Assembly (NCBI RefSeq): GCF_029223255.1
Contig: NZ_JARHUC010000007.1
Span: 124,001 to 188,000, forward strand
DNA: 64,000 nt
Direction of reading: 5' to 3'
Source of the DNA: Albimonas marina
GTDB taxonomy: Bacteria; Pseudomonadota; Alphaproteobacteria; Rhodobacterales; Rhodobacteraceae
The notes below the pieces were generated by a model that was not told the DNA's origin, searched no databases, and saw nothing but the letters and a program-made list of their open reading frames with translations. Below, piece after piece: positions 1 to 8,868 of this stretch. The position numbers and the translations under genes are program-made. Numbering within the stretch: the first letter of the stretch is position 1; the number at the start of each line of letters is the position of its first letter.

Positions 1-5
1 CCGCC

Positions 6-1067
6 ATGACCCAGATCGGAACCGCCCTCGTCGTCGGCGCCCGCGGCCGCTTCGGCCGCCACGCCACCGCCGCCTTCGCCGAGGCCGGCTGGCGGGTGCG
101 CGCGATGACCCGCACCGGCGCGCGCGGCTTCGAGAACGCCGAGCCGGTGGCCGGCGACGCCCTGGACCCCGAGGCGCTGACCCGCGCGGCCGAGGACGCC
201 GACGTGATCGTCAACGGCCTGAACGCGCCCTATCCCGACTGGCGCGAGGCGCTGCCGAGGACCACCCACGCGCTGCTGACCGCCGCGAAGGCCACCGGCG
301 CCACGCTGGTGCATCCGGGCAACGTCTACGGCTACGGCTCCGCCATCCCCGCCCGGGCGACCCCCGACACGCCCTACCGCCCCGACACGGTGAAGGGCCG
401 CCTGCGCGCGGAGCAGGAGATGCGCCTGCGCGCCGCCGCCGAGGCGGGGGAGATCCGCTGCATCGTCCTGCGCGGCGGCGACTTCCTCGACACCGAGATC
501 GCCGGCAACTGGTTCGACAGCCACATGACCGCGAAGCTCGACGCGGGGCGCTTCGTCTACCCCGGCCCGCTCGACCGGGTGCACGCCTGGTCGTTCCTGC
601 CCGACTTCGCCGCGGTGATCGCCGGCCTCGCCGCGCGGCGGGAGGCGCTGCCCCCCTTCGCCGCCTTCAACCACCCCGGCCACGCGCTGACGGGGGCGGA
701 GCTGCTGGCGCTGACCGCGCGGGCCGCCGGCCGGCCGCTGGCGCCGCGGCCGTTCCCGTGGTGGGCGCTGCGCCTCGCCGCGCCGGTCTGGCCGATGGGG
801 CGGGAGCTGGTGGAGATGCGCTACCTGTGGTCGACCCCGCACCGGCTGGAGGATCCGCGCCTCGCCGCCCTGCTGCCCGAGCATGTCCCCCACTCGGCGG
901 AGGCGGCGGTGGCCGCCGCCCTCGCCCCGCGGCTGGAGGGGCGGCCGGGCGGGCCGGCGGCGACGGCGCGCGTCGGCGCGGCGCCCGCGCCTGTGGCCGC
1001 CCCTGCCGCAGGGGCGTCGCCGCGCCGCCCGCTCCCGGTTCCCGGGCGTCGGCCCCGTCCGGCGTAG
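6..1067 (+). CDS. NAD(P)-binding SDR / epimerase-dehydratase family protein
   Basis: The N-terminus has the Rossmann signature GARGRFG at residues 11-17, followed by alternating strands and helices of the extended short-chain dehydrogenase/NAD-dependent epimerase fold; NVYGYG at about residues 106-111 sits where these enzymes carry the active-site region. A clean YxxxK dyad is not obvious, so it may be a redox-sensing or NmrA-like member rather than a sugar epimerase. The last 45 residues are Ala/Pro/Arg-rich low complexity and coincide with repeat-like GC-rich DNA, so the natural C-terminus may be extended by read-through into repeat sequence. Only five bases precede the ATG, so an upstream start cannot be excluded. 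The substrate is unknown. Confidence 0.7.
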   Translation: MTQIGTALVVGARGRFGRHATAAFAEAGWRVRAMTRTGARGFENAEPVAGDALDPEALTRAAEDADVIVNGLNAPYPDWREALPRTTHALLTAAKATGATLVHPGNVYGYGSAIPARATPDTPYRPDTVKGRLRAEQEMRLRAAAEAGEIRCIVLRGGDFLDTEIAGNWFDSHMTAKLDAGRFVYPGPLDRVHAWSFLPDFAAVIAGLAARREALPPFAAFNHPGHALTGAELLALTARAAGRPLAPRPFPWWALRLAAPVWPMGRELVEMRYLWSTPHRLEDPRLAALLPEHVPHSAEAAVAAALAPRLEGRPGGPAATARVGAAPAPVAAPAAGASPRRPLPVPGRRPRPA

Positions 1068-1236
1068 CGCGGCGCCCACACTCGGGCGAAACGCTTCCGG
1101 AACCGGGCGCTGCGGGGTTGAGCCGGGCTGCGGTCTGATCTTCACATGAACGCGCAACGTATTGGCCGCGCAGCATCGGGCCCCGCCTCGCCGGGGCCCT
1201 GTCGCGTCGGCCCGGATTTCGAAGAGGCGTCCGCCG

Positions 1237-1986
1237 ATGGCCATCCTGCGCGCGTACCAGTCGCTGGACATGAACCGCTACGACGTCCGTCATACCGAGC
1301 GGACCATCATCAGCAACGAGGTGGTGCGCTTCGGGGCGGACGGCGACTCGATCGCCTATTTCGGCGCCATCTGGCACCCCTACGGCTTCGAGCCCAGCGG
1401 CACCCTGCGCGGCGTCTCGGTCGAGGAGGGCGGCTTCCAGCACTTCGCCATCTACGATTTCGAGCGTCCGGTGCGTCAGCCCTTCGTGGCCATGCAGCTC
1501 GCGGGCGACTCGCGCGCCTTCTTCCGCCTGCTGATGCAGGAGGACGACGTCCTTCAGGGCTCGCGCCAGCGCGACACGCTCAACGGCTACCGCGAGGACG
1601 ACCTGGTGAAGGGCGCCCGCGGCAAGGACGTGCTGAAGGGCGGCGGCGGCGAGGACGTGCTGCAGGGCGGGCGCGGGCGCGACGTGCTGCTGGGCGGCAA
1701 CGGCGACGACCGGCTGAACGGCGGGCAGGGCGACGACAAGATGCGCGGCGGCCAGGGCGAGGACGTGTTCGTGTTCTGGAAGGGCGCGGGCGACGACGTG
1801 ATCCGCGACTTCGACGACGGGCGCGACCAGATCCGCATCTCCTCGCGCGGGACGCTGGACTTCGACGACCTGACCATCCGCGGCGACGGCGACGACGTGG
1901 TGGTGACCATCGACGGGGCGGCCACGATCACCCTGCGCCACATGAGCCCGGCCGAGATCGGCGAGGACGACTTCCTGTTCGGCTGA
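1237..1986 (+). CDS. Small RTX-type calcium-binding protein
   Basis: A 249-residue protein. Residues about 105-170 hold consecutive glycine/aspartate nonapeptides (for example LKGGGGEDV, LLGGNGDDR, LNGGQGDDK), the RTX repeat that folds into a calcium-binding beta-roll. They are followed by a VFVF...GDDVIRDFDDGRDQI segment typical of C-terminal type I secretion domains. No N-terminal signal peptide is visible, consistent with ABC-type (type I) export. The ATG at 1237 is preferred over one 75 bases upstream because a purine-rich GAAGAGG lies before it and the upstream extension is low complexity. The first 100 residues match no family I recognise. No type I exporter is encoded in this window. 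Confidence 0.75.
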   Translation: MAILRAYQSLDMNRYDVRHTERTIISNEVVRFGADGDSIAYFGAIWHPYGFEPSGTLRGVSVEEGGFQHFAIYDFERPVRQPFVAMQLAGDSRAFFRLLMQEDDVLQGSRQRDTLNGYREDDLVKGARGKDVLKGGGGEDVLQGGRGRDVLLGGNGDDRLNGGQGDDKMRGGQGEDVFVFWKGAGDDVIRDFDDGRDQIRISSRGTLDFDDLTIRGDGDDVVVTIDGAATITLRHMSPAEIGEDDFLFG

Positions 1987-2002
1987 CCGAGACGAGGGGC
2001 CC

Positions 2003-2782
2003 TCAGCCCATCAGCGCCCGACGCAGCAGGTTGAGCCCCGCCACCACCAGCACCACGAGCGTCGCCCGGCGGAAGCGCTGCTGGTCCAGCCGGTCCTGCA
2101 CCGCCAGCCCCGCGGCCATGCCGATCATCGCCGGCACGACCATCACGACCGAGATCGCGCCCCCCTCGCCCAGCAGCAGGCCCGAGCGCAGGTGAGAGGC
2201 CACCAGGATCAGCGAGCCGAGCAGGAAGCTGACCCCCTGGGCGCGCACCAGCTCCTTCTTCGGCAGCTCCAGCGCGGTGAGGTAGAGCAGGATCGGCGGC
2301 CCCCACACGCCCGAGAGCCCGCCGAAGAACCCCGCCACCATGGCCACGCCCGCCTCGACCGGCTTCAGCCAGCGCTTCCGGGGCGCGGCGGGGCGCCAGC
2401 CCAGCAGCTGGATCAGCGCGAAGCCGCACACGCCCACGCCCAGGATGCCGAACAGCAGCGCCTCGGAGATCACCATGATCAGCTGGGCGGTCATCGCGAT
2501 GGCGAGGAACATCACCAGGTTCAGCAGCCAGAAGCGGCGCAGCGTCTCCCAGGCCGCGCCCAGCCCCTGGCGGAAGGTCTGCCAGATGTTGGTGATCACC
2601 GCGGGCAGGATGATCGCCGCCACCGCCAGCGGCGCCGGCAGCACCGAGCCGATCGAGGAGATCGCGATCATCGGCAGGGCGAAGCCCACCACGCCCTTCG
2701 CGAAGCCCGCAACGAGCATCCCCAGCAGCGCCAGCGTCAGCGCGGTCATGCCGTGATCGGCGAAGAGTCCGGTGAAGTCCAT
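2003..2782 (-). CDS. TauE/SafE (TSUP) family membrane transporter
   Basis: A 259-residue integral membrane protein with about eight hydrophobic segments. An early GMLVAGFAKGVVGFALPMI motif and a later GFFGGLSGVWGPPILLYL motif are the paired repeats of the TSUP (sulfite exporter TauE/SafE) family. These permeases move sulfite, sulfoacetate or other organosulfur anions across the inner membrane; the substrate here is not shown. The start at 2782 is chosen because the protein becomes hydrophobic immediately and the 55-residue upstream extension is Arg/Pro-rich and runs into the promoter region of the divergent mcd gene. The gene ends 17 bases from the convergent RTX gene. Confidence 0.85.
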   Translation of the reverse strand: MDFTGLFADHGMTALTLALLGMLVAGFAKGVVGFALPMIAISSIGSVLPAPLAVAAIILPAVITNIWQTFRQGLGAAWETLRRFWLLNLVMFLAIAMTAQLIMVISEALLFGILGVGVCGFALIQLLGWRPAAPRKRWLKPVEAGVAMVAGFFGGLSGVWGPPILLYLTALELPKKELVRAQGVSFLLGSLILVASHLRSGLLLGEGGAISVVMVVPAMIGMAAGLAVQDRLDQQRFRRATLVVLVVAGLNLLRRALMG

Positions 2783-3085
2783 GAAGGCGCCCTTAGCATT
2801 GCGCGCGGGCGGCGAACAGGTGATCCGTGCGCGTCCCGGCGGGCGTATGCACATTTCGTGTACGCGCCCGCCGCCGACCGCCGGCTGGTTTCGCGCAAGA
2901 TATCGCTTGCGGCGCCCTGTCTTGGTGAAATGATCTTGCGCGCCCATTGACCCCGCGACGGCGCTTAACTAGCGTCCGCGCCCGAAACGTGACAGATTCC
3001 GCGGCGCAGCATCGTCTGCGCGCGCCTCGCGGCCAGCCCCGGTTTCCGACCGCCGGGCCGCCCGCCGACCGGAGAGGTTCCATCG
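2783..3085. other. Divergent intergenic region tauE-like / mcd
   Basis: About 300 bases between divergent start codons. It is locally less GC-rich near 2880-2990 and should hold both promoters. No gene, RNA or repeat was recognised. Confidence 0.5.
2947..2975 (+). promoter_or_regulatory. Candidate sigma70-type promoter for mcd
   Basis: TTGACC (2947-2952) and TAGCGT (2970-2975) are separated by 17 bases, close to the housekeeping consensus, in the AT-richest part of the gap. This would give an mcd leader of about 100 bases. Prediction from sequence only. Confidence 0.4.
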
Positions 3086-4774
3086 ATGAACGAAGCGACC
3101 GCGATCCCGACCGTCGAGCCGATTCTGGCTGATCTCGAAACGCTTTGCGCCGGCGCGATGCCTGCGGTCGAGGACATCGCGATGTCCGCCCGCCGCGCCC
3201 TGCGCGAGCGGGTGACGGTGGACGGCAAGGTCTCGGGCGCGGTGATGGACCGCGAGCAGCACGCCGCCCACGCGCTGTCGTGGATCGCCACCTACGCCGA
3301 ATCCCTGCGCCAGATGCAGGCCTGGTCCGTGCGCCTGGCCGAGCAGGGCAAGTTCGGCGAGATCGAGAAGCTGCTGCTGCAGATCAGCTTCGGCGAATAC
3401 CTCGCCCAGCTGACCGGCGGCATCATGATGAGCCAGAACGAGTTCGCGCGCCTCGCGGACCTCGGGCTGGCCGCCGAAGGCCTGGCGATGGCCGCCGACC
3501 CGTCCGTCGCGGCCCTGATCGCCGGCGGCAACACCGACGCCGCGCGCCATCGCCTGGTGGAGATCATGCGCGAGCGCGCCGGCGCCTCGACCTACGGCGA
3601 CTGCGGGCTCGACGAGGATTTCGAGATGATCCGCGACCAGTTCCGCCGCTTCGCGGACGAGAAGGTCGTGCCCTACGCCCACGAGTGGCACCTCAAGGAC
3701 GAGTTCATCCCCATGCCGCTGGTGCAGGAGATGGGCGAGATGGGCGTCTTCGGCCTGACGGTGCCGGAGGAGTACGGCGGCTCGGGCCTGGGCAAGACCG
3801 CGATGTGCGTGGTCTCCGAGGAGCTGTCGCGCGGCTACATCGGCGTGGGCAGCCTCGGCACCCGCTCCGAGATCGCGGCCGAGCTGATCCTCAACGGCGG
3901 CACCCAGGCCCAGAAGGACAAGTGGCTGCCCGCCATCGCCTCGGCCGAGATCCTGCCCACGGCGGTCTTCACCGAGCCCAACACCGGCTCCGACCTCGGC
4001 TCCCTGCGCACCCGCGCGGTGAAGGAGGGCGACGACTGGAAGATCACCGGCAACAAGACCTGGATCACCCACGCCGCCCGCGCCGACGTGATGACCCTGC
4101 TGGCGCGCACCGATCCCGACACCGACAACTACTCGGGCCTCTCGATGTTCCTCGCCGAGAAGCCGCGGGGCGACGACGCGAACCCGTTCCCCGCCGAGGG
4201 CATGACCGGCGGCGAGATCGAGGTGCTCGGCTACCGCGGCATGAAGGAATACGAGCTCGGCTTCGACGGCTTTGTGGTGAAGGGCGAGAACCTTCTGGGC
4301 GGGGTCGAGGGACAGGGCTTCAAGCAGCTGATGAAGACCTTCGAGGGCGCCCGCATCCAGACCGCAGCGCGCGCCGTGGGCGTGGCCCAGTGCGCCATGG
4401 AGATCGCGCTGAAATACGCCGAGGACCGCAAGCAGTTCGGCAAGTCGATCGTCCACTTCCCGCGGGTCTACGACAAGCTGGCGATGATGGCGGTCGAGAT
4501 CATGGTGGCCCGCCAGCTGAGCTACCACTCGGCGCGCGAGAAGGACGAGGGCCGGCGCTGCGACCTCGAGGCCGGCATGGCCAAGCTCCTCGGCGCCCGC
4601 GTCGCCTGGGCCTGCGCCGACAACGGCGTGCAGATCCACGGCGGCAACGGTTTCGCGCTGGAATACCCGATCTCGCGGGTGCTCTGCGACGCGCGGATCC
4701 TGAACATCTTCGAGGGCGCCGCCGAGATCCAGGCCCAGGTCATCGCCCGCCGCCTGCTCGACGGCGTGAACTGA
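3086..4774 (+). CDS. mcd: Acyl-CoA dehydrogenase, probable (2S)-methylsuccinyl-CoA dehydrogenase
   Basis: A 562-residue FAD-dependent acyl-CoA dehydrogenase. Ordinary members have about 380-400 residues; this one has an extra helical domain of about 165 residues before the dehydrogenase core, the hallmark of Mcd of the ethylmalonyl-CoA pathway. Core motifs are present: FTEPNTGSDLGSLRT (FAD/substrate region), EDRKQFGKSI, QIHGGNGFALEYP, and a C-terminal NIFEGAAEIQ whose Glu (about residue 543) is in the position of the catalytic base of short-chain enzymes. The predicted reaction is (2S)-methylsuccinyl-CoA to mesaconyl-CoA, passing electrons to ETF, during growth on acetate or C1 compounds. No other pathway gene (ccr, mcl, epi) is in the window, so the assignment rests on architecture. 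Confidence 0.8.
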   Translation: MNEATAIPTVEPILADLETLCAGAMPAVEDIAMSARRALRERVTVDGKVSGAVMDREQHAAHALSWIATYAESLRQMQAWSVRLAEQGKFGEIEKLLLQISFGEYLAQLTGGIMMSQNEFARLADLGLAAEGLAMAADPSVAALIAGGNTDAARHRLVEIMRERAGASTYGDCGLDEDFEMIRDQFRRFADEKVVPYAHEWHLKDEFIPMPLVQEMGEMGVFGLTVPEEYGGSGLGKTAMCVVSEELSRGYIGVGSLGTRSEIAAELILNGGTQAQKDKWLPAIASAEILPTAVFTEPNTGSDLGSLRTRAVKEGDDWKITGNKTWITHAARADVMTLLARTDPDTDNYSGLSMFLAEKPRGDDANPFPAEGMTGGEIEVLGYRGMKEYELGFDGFVVKGENLLGGVEGQGFKQLMKTFEGARIQTAARAVGVAQCAMEIALKYAEDRKQFGKSIVHFPRVYDKLAMMAVEIMVARQLSYHSAREKDEGRRCDLEAGMAKLLGARVAWACADNGVQIHGGNGFALEYPISRVLCDARILNIFEGAAEIQAQVIARRLLDGVN

Positions 4775-4890
4775 TCCCGGCCGGGCGCGCCCGCCTCGAC
4801 CCGACCGAACGCCCCGGCCTCCCCAGGCTCGGGGCGTTCTTCCTTTCGCCCCCGCCGCCCGCCCCATGCGCCCCGGCGCGACGCCCCCAA

Positions 4891-5165
4891 CCCTCGCGAA
4901 GCGCCTGTTCTCCGGAGCCGTCTCTCGCGGATGCCGGAAAGAGCGACTCGGGGGGCGGGGTCAAGGATCGCGCAGCGACCCCCGAAGGGGGCTTGTCCTT
5001 GACCCCGCCCCCCGAGTCGCTCAGGCATCCATCAGCGAGAGACGGCTCCGGAGAACAGGCGCGGGCTTGTTCTTGGGTGAGTCAGGAGCCCGCCGGAGGC
5101 TCCCGCCTTCCCCAACAGAGGCGCGCCGCCCGCAGGAGGCCCAAGCCCGCCCGCAGGGCGCCTCC
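4891..5165 (-). repeat. Nested palindromic repeat, family A copy 1 (3' of tsaD)
   Basis: About 275 bases in the gap between convergent mcd and tsaD, matching 60787-61065 in inverted orientation over almost its whole length. Structure: a perfect 28-bp outer inverted repeat (4901-4928 with 5035-5062), a short ATGCC/GGCAT stem, a perfect 27-bp inner inverted repeat (4941-4967 with 4996-5022), and a central CCCCC/GGGGG hairpin (UUCG loop on the minus strand). On the minus strand it begins about 16 bases after the tsaD stop codon, with an additional flank carrying GGAGCC...GGCTCC. As RNA it would form one very stable rod. Role unknown; terminator, 3'-UTR element or mobile repeat are the main options. 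Confidence 0.85.
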
Positions 5166-5180
5166 GCTCCTCGTCTCGCC

Positions 5181-6293
5181 TCAGGCCTTCGCCCCGCGCT
5201 TCCCCGATCCGATCAGCGGCGCAGCGCCCGCGTCCAGCGGCCAGCGCGGCCGCGCCGGCAGGTCGAGCGCGTCGTCCCCCTCGCGGGCCAGCTTCTCGGC
5301 TCCCGCCCAGGCGATCATGGCGGCGTTGTCGGTGCACAGGCGCAGGGGCGGGGCGACGAGGCGCCAGCCCTCGGCCGCCGCCGCCGTCTCCAGCTCCGCG
5401 CGCAGCACGGCGTTGGCCGCAACCCCGCCCGCGACCGCGATGGCGGGGGAGGGGCCGGCCTCGGGCGCGAATTCGCGCAGGGCGCGCGCGGTCTTCTTGG
5501 CCAGCACCTCGGCCGCCGCCGCCTGGAAGCCGGCGCAGAGGTCGGCGCGATCCTGGCGGGTGAGGCCGCCCTGCGCCTCGACCAGCCGGTCGCGCGCGCG
5601 GCGCAGCGCGGTCTTGAGGCCCGAGAAGCTCATGTCGCAGCCGGGGCGGTCCATCAGCGGGCGGGGCAGGTCGAAGCGGGTCGGGTCGCCGGCGCGCGCC
5701 TCGCGCTCCACCTCCGGGCCGCCGGGGTAGCCGAGGCCCAGGAGCTTCGCGACCTTGTCGAAGGCCTCGCCGGGCGCGTCGTCGATCGAGCCGCCCAGCC
5801 GACGGAAGCGGTCGGGGCCGAGCACGGCGAGGATCTGGCAGTGCCCGCCCGAGACCAGCAGCATCAGGTAGGGGTAGGGCAGGCCCTCGGTCAGGCGGGG
5901 CGTCAGGGCGTGGCCGGCGAGGTGGTTGACGCCCACGAAGGGCAGGCCCGCGCCCAGCGCGATCCCCTTGGCGCACATCACGCCCGAGAGGACGCCGCCG
6001 ATCAGCCCGGGGCCTGCGGTGGCGGCGACGGCGTCGAGGGCGCCCAGGGGCAGGCCCGCCTCTGCCAGCGCCTGCTCGGCGGCGACGTCGAGGCGCTCGG
6101 CATGGGCGCGGGCGGCGATCTCGGGCACCACGCCGCCGTAGGCCGCGTGGAGCGTCGCCTGGTCCATGACGATGGAGGAGAGGATCTCTCCCGGCCCCTC
6201 GGGCAGGCCGTCGCGGAGCGGCGCGCGGACCACGGCGGCGGCGGTCTCGTCGCAGGAGGACTCGAGGCCCAGCAGGGTCAGGTGGGTGCGCAT
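5181..6293 (-). CDS. tsaD: tRNA N6-adenosine threonylcarbamoyltransferase
   Basis: A 370-residue TsaD/Kae1/YgjD protein, the enzyme that transfers the threonylcarbamoyl group to A37 of ANN-decoding tRNAs. It has the N-terminal [14 protein letters not shown] signature, [16 protein letters not shown] carrying a metal-binding histidine region, [20 protein letters not shown] and a C-terminal [10 protein letters not shown]. The start at 6293 gives the family's normal N-terminus, whereas upstream in-frame codons lie in repeat DNA. In many alphaproteobacteria tsaD is beside hemC; here it is 34 kb away. Its 3' end runs straight into palindrome family A. Confidence 0.95.
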   Translation of the reverse strand: MRTHLTLLGLESSCDETAAAVVRAPLRDGLPEGPGEILSSIVMDQATLHAAYGGVVPEIAARAHAERLDVAAEQALAEAGLPLGALDAVAATAGPGLIGGVLSGVMCAKGIALGAGLPFVGVNHLAGHALTPRLTEGLPYPYLMLLVSGGHCQILAVLGPDRFRRLGGSIDDAPGEAFDKVAKLLGLGYPGGPEVEREARAGDPTRFDLPRPLMDRPGCDMSFSGLKTALRRARDRLVEAQGGLTRQDRADLCAGFQAAAAEVLAKKTARALREFAPEAGPSPAIAVAGGVAANAVLRAELETAAAAEGWRLVAPPLRLCTDNAAMIAWAGAEKLAREGDDALDLPARPRWPLDAGAAPLIGSGKRGAKA

Positions 6294-6329
6294 GCACGCG
6301 CGATAGCCCCGATCGGCGGCGCTGGCAAT

Positions 6330-6388
6330 CCGGCCGGGGCGGCCCTCGCGGCCGCTGCGCGCCCGCATCGCCCCGCCCGGCCGTCCCC
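6330..6388 (-). repeat. Dispersed repeat family C, copy 1
   Basis: Reverse complement matches 6733-6795 and 47408-47456 with few differences (GGGACGGCCGGGCGGGGCGA core, then GCGCAGCGG and GCGAGGGCCG). Copies 1 and 2 face each other as an inverted pair about 345 bases apart. Confidence 0.75.
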
Positions 6389-6732
6389 CTTTCGGCCGCG
6401 AACGGGTGGGGCGGCGCCTTGGGCGGGGAACGCGGCTCGTGCGGCGACGAGAAGGTCGGGTCTTGGGCGGGGCGCTTTCAACCCGGATGCTCGTCCGGGC
6501 CAGGCCCGCGAGGCAGGCCAGTGACGACCGCCCTGGCGAAACCGGCCGGAGCGTCGCCGGGCTCTGCGCAGCCGCGCAGGGCCGGCGGAGCCCTTCTTGC
6601 TCCTGACCTGGGCTTCGCTCGCAAGCGGTCTGTAAGGGCGCAGGACTAGGGGGCTGGCCCCCCTCCCGCCTCTCCGAGCGCCCGCGTCCGCAAACCCTCG
6701 CGCGGCGCGCCGGGAGCGCGTCCGGCCGGAGC

Positions 6733-6795
6733 GGGGACGGTCGGGCGGGGCGACGCGGCCGCGCAGCGGACGCGAGGGCCGCCCCGACCGGCCGG
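6733..6795 (+). repeat. Dispersed repeat family C, copy 2
   Basis: Same repeat as 6330-6388 but inverted. It ends just before the stop codon of the flavin oxidoreductase on the opposite strand. The core is GGGGACGGTCGGGCGGGGCG followed by GCGCAGCGGACGCGAGGGCC. Confidence 0.75.
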
Positions 6796-6801
6796 GGCGC
6801 C

Positions 6802-7806
6802 TCAGGCGGCGGTCGCCGGGGCCATGGTCCTCATCGCCTCGGCGGCGATCTCGAAGCTGCGGATGCGGGCGGCGGGGTCGTGGATGTGGCCCGCCAGGAT
6901 CACCTCGTCGGGCCGGTGGCGGCGGATCAGGGCGGCGAGCTGGTCGCGCACCTGGTCGGGATCGCCCACCGCCGAGACCGCCTGGATCTCGGAGACCATG
7001 GCGAGCTGGGCGGGGGAGAGCACGTCCTCGATCCGCGCCACCGGGCGCGGCAGCGGGCCCGGCGTGCCCGTGCGCAGCCGCGCCATGGCGATCTGGGAGG
7101 AGGTGCGGATCCGGCGCGCCTCGGCCTCGGTGTCGGCGGCGAAGACGTTGGCGGCCAGCATGAAGTGGGGCGCGGGCATCCGGCCGGTGTCGCGGAAGTT
7201 GTCGCGGTAGACCTGGGCGGCCTCGAACACCAGCTGCGGCGCGAAATGGGAGGCGAAGGCGTAGGGCAGCCCGAGATGCGCCGCCAGCTGCGCGCCGTAG
7301 AGCGAGCTGCCCAGGATCCACACCGGCACCTTCGTGCCCACGCCGGGGATCGCGTTCACGTGGCGCCCGGGATCGGGATCGCCGAGGTAGTCCATCAGCT
7401 CCATCACGTCCTGGGGGAAGCGGTCGACCCCGTCCATCCCCCGGCGCAGCGCGCGGGCGGTGGGCATGTCGGTGCCGGGCGCGCGGCCCAGCCCGAGGTC
7501 GATGCGGTCGCCATGCAGGGTGGCGAGCGTGCCGAACTGCTCGGCGATCACCAGCGGCGAGTGGTTGGGCAGCATGATCCCGCCCGAGCCCACCCGGATG
7601 GTCGAGGTGCCCGCCGCCACGTGGGAGATCAGGATCGAGGTCGCGGCCGAGGCGATGCCGGGCATGTTGTGATGCTCGGCCAGCCAGTAGCGGGTGAAGC
7701 CCTCCCGCTCCGCCGCGCGGGCCAGGTCGAGCGTGGCGCGGAAGCTGTCGGCGGCGGTCGCGCCCTCGCAGATCGGCGAGAGGTCGAGCAGGGAATAGGG
7801 GATCAT
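6802..7806 (-). CDS. LLM-class flavin-dependent oxidoreductase
   Basis: A 334-residue protein of the luciferase-like monooxygenase superfamily, in the YhbW/MsnO8-like group that begins [10 protein letters not shown]. Family features include the [19 protein letters not shown] block, [20 protein letters not shown] and [11 protein letters not shown], which form the FMN-binding TIM barrel. The substrate cannot be assigned; relatives oxidise small organics or act in redox stress. The ATG at 7806 follows a good GGAGG Shine-Dalgarno. A much longer upstream frame exists but overlaps the next gene in another frame and is not coding. The next upstream gene on this strand is the PPOX-fold protein. Confidence 0.85.
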   Translation of the reverse strand: MIPYSLLDLSPICEGATAADSFRATLDLARAAEREGFTRYWLAEHHNMPGIASAATSILISHVAAGTSTIRVGSGGIMLPNHSPLVIAEQFGTLATLHGDRIDLGLGRAPGTDMPTARALRRGMDGVDRFPQDVMELMDYLGDPDPGRHVNAIPGVGTKVPVWILGSSLYGAQLAAHLGLPYAFASHFAPQLVFEAAQVYRDNFRDTGRMPAPHFMLAANVFAADTEAEARRIRTSSQIAMARLRTGTPGPLPRPVARIEDVLSPAQLAMVSEIQAVSAVGDPDQVRDQLAALIRRHRPDEVILAGHIHDPAARIRSFEIAAEAMRTMAPATAA

Positions 7807-7928
7807 CGGGCGGCCTCCGGTCGGTTCGGCGTCCTTATCGGTTGCGCACAACATAGGTCGCGTCGCCGCCGGGCGCGAGGGGGGGCGGGCGGATGCGCGG
7901 CCCGCGCCCGGCGTTCTGCGGGGGACGC

Positions 7929-8480
7929 TCAGGCCGGCACGCCGGTGGGCAGGCCGTCGATCGAGACGACGTTCTTCTCCGCCCGGTACTCGACCAGCCC
8001 CTCGGCGCCCTTGCCCTCGGCCCAGCGGGTCAGCACGTCGCGCTCGCCCTGGTGGTCGAAGAGGGGGACGGCGTAGCCGCAGGAGGACTGCACCAGGTCC
8101 GCGGTCAGTTCGACGATCTGGCGCGCGCCCAGCGGGGCCTCGCCGTCGTAGGAGGCGGCGAGCCGCTCGGCATATTCGGGCGTGCCGTGGAACAGCGAGC
8201 GGCCGCGGCCGTAGAGGCGCAGGATCATCGGCGGCCCCTCGAAGGCGCAGAACATGATCGTCATGCGCCCGTCGACCAGCAGATGCGCCGAGGTCTCGGA
8301 GCCCGAGCCGGTGAGATCGAGGTAGCACACCCGGTTCTCGTCCAGCACCCGAAGCGCGTCCGTGGAGCGGGGCGAGAGGTTCACGCGGCTGTCGGCCGTC
8401 GCGGTGGCGGTGAAGAAGATCTTCTGCCGCGAGATGAAACGGGCGAGCGGGGGCTCGATGCGATCGTACTGCTTGGCCAT
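7929..8480 (-). CDS. Pyridoxamine 5'-phosphate oxidase-fold protein
   Basis: A 183-residue protein of the PPOX-like split-barrel flavoprotein group. The segment [20 protein letters not shown] followed by [14 protein letters not shown] and [16 protein letters not shown] is typical of the small stand-alone family annotated as pyridoxamine 5'-phosphate oxidase-related FMN-binding proteins. It is unlikely to be PdxH itself because it lacks that enzyme's C-terminal region. A general FMN- or F420-dependent reductase or heme-binding role is possible. The ATG at 8480 is preceded on its strand by GGAGC. The gene probably shares a transcript with the downstream flavin oxidoreductase (122-base gap). Confidence 0.75.
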   Translation of the reverse strand: MAKQYDRIEPPLARFISRQKIFFTATATADSRVNLSPRSTDALRVLDENRVCYLDLTGSGSETSAHLLVDGRMTIMFCAFEGPPMILRLYGRGRSLFHGTPEYAERLAASYDGEAPLGARQIVELTADLVQSSCGYAVPLFDHQGERDVLTRWAEGKGAEGLVEYRAEKNVVSIDGLPTGVPA

Positions 8481-8583
8481 GGAAGGCTCCGTCGCTGGGA
8501 ACGGCGCGATGCTAGGAGGGCGGGCGCGGCAGGGGAAGGGGTTCTGGGCCGGGGCGCTGCGCGGGGAGAGGTCGCTTCGGGAG

Positions 8584-8613
8584 CTCACCAAAGAACAGGC
8601 GCTCCGCGAGGCC
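8584..8613 (+). repeat. Family A remnant (palindrome deleted), copy 3
   Basis: CTCACCAAAGAACAGG joined directly to CGCTCCGCGAGGCC. In the intact copy at 60787-61065 the two halves are about 160 bases apart, each ending or beginning at a GAACAGG repeat. The sequence therefore looks like the product of a deletion between those short direct repeats that removed the whole hairpin. Confidence 0.6.
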
Positions 8614-8699
8614 TGCGGGCGGGGCGTGGGGCCGGCGCCGGGAATGAGAGGGCGAGGGGGGCGCGGGCCGATGCGGCGGGAGCGCCGGGCGGCGCAGCG

Positions 8700-8813
8700 C
8701 GGCGGCGGGGGAGGGCGCGGCGGCTGCGGCCGGAGACGTGGGCCACGCGCGGCGCGGGCAGGGCGCGCCGCGGGCCGGACGTGGGCCTCAGGCGCGACGG
8801 GAGACGCGGCGCC
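8700..8813. repeat. Family B partial element beside the family A remnant
   Basis: GC-rich inverted-repeat DNA ending in GACGCGGCGCC. Its last 22 bases (8792-8813) are identical to 61166-61187, which likewise lies beside a family A copy. The rest of the 8481-8868 gap shows no gene. Confidence 0.55.
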
Positions 8814-8868
8814 TTCGGCGGGAGACGAGGGGGGGAGGGCGGCGCGCCTGCGGGGCGCGCCGGAGGGG

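Larger units (their letters stand above)
6294..6801. other. Intergenic region bounded by inverted repeats
   Basis: 508 bases between the tsaD start and the LLM oxidoreductase stop. It is framed by two inverted copies of repeat family C and contains no convincing gene; short open frames here have no recognisable content. The tsaD promoter should lie in the right part of this region. Confidence 0.5.
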
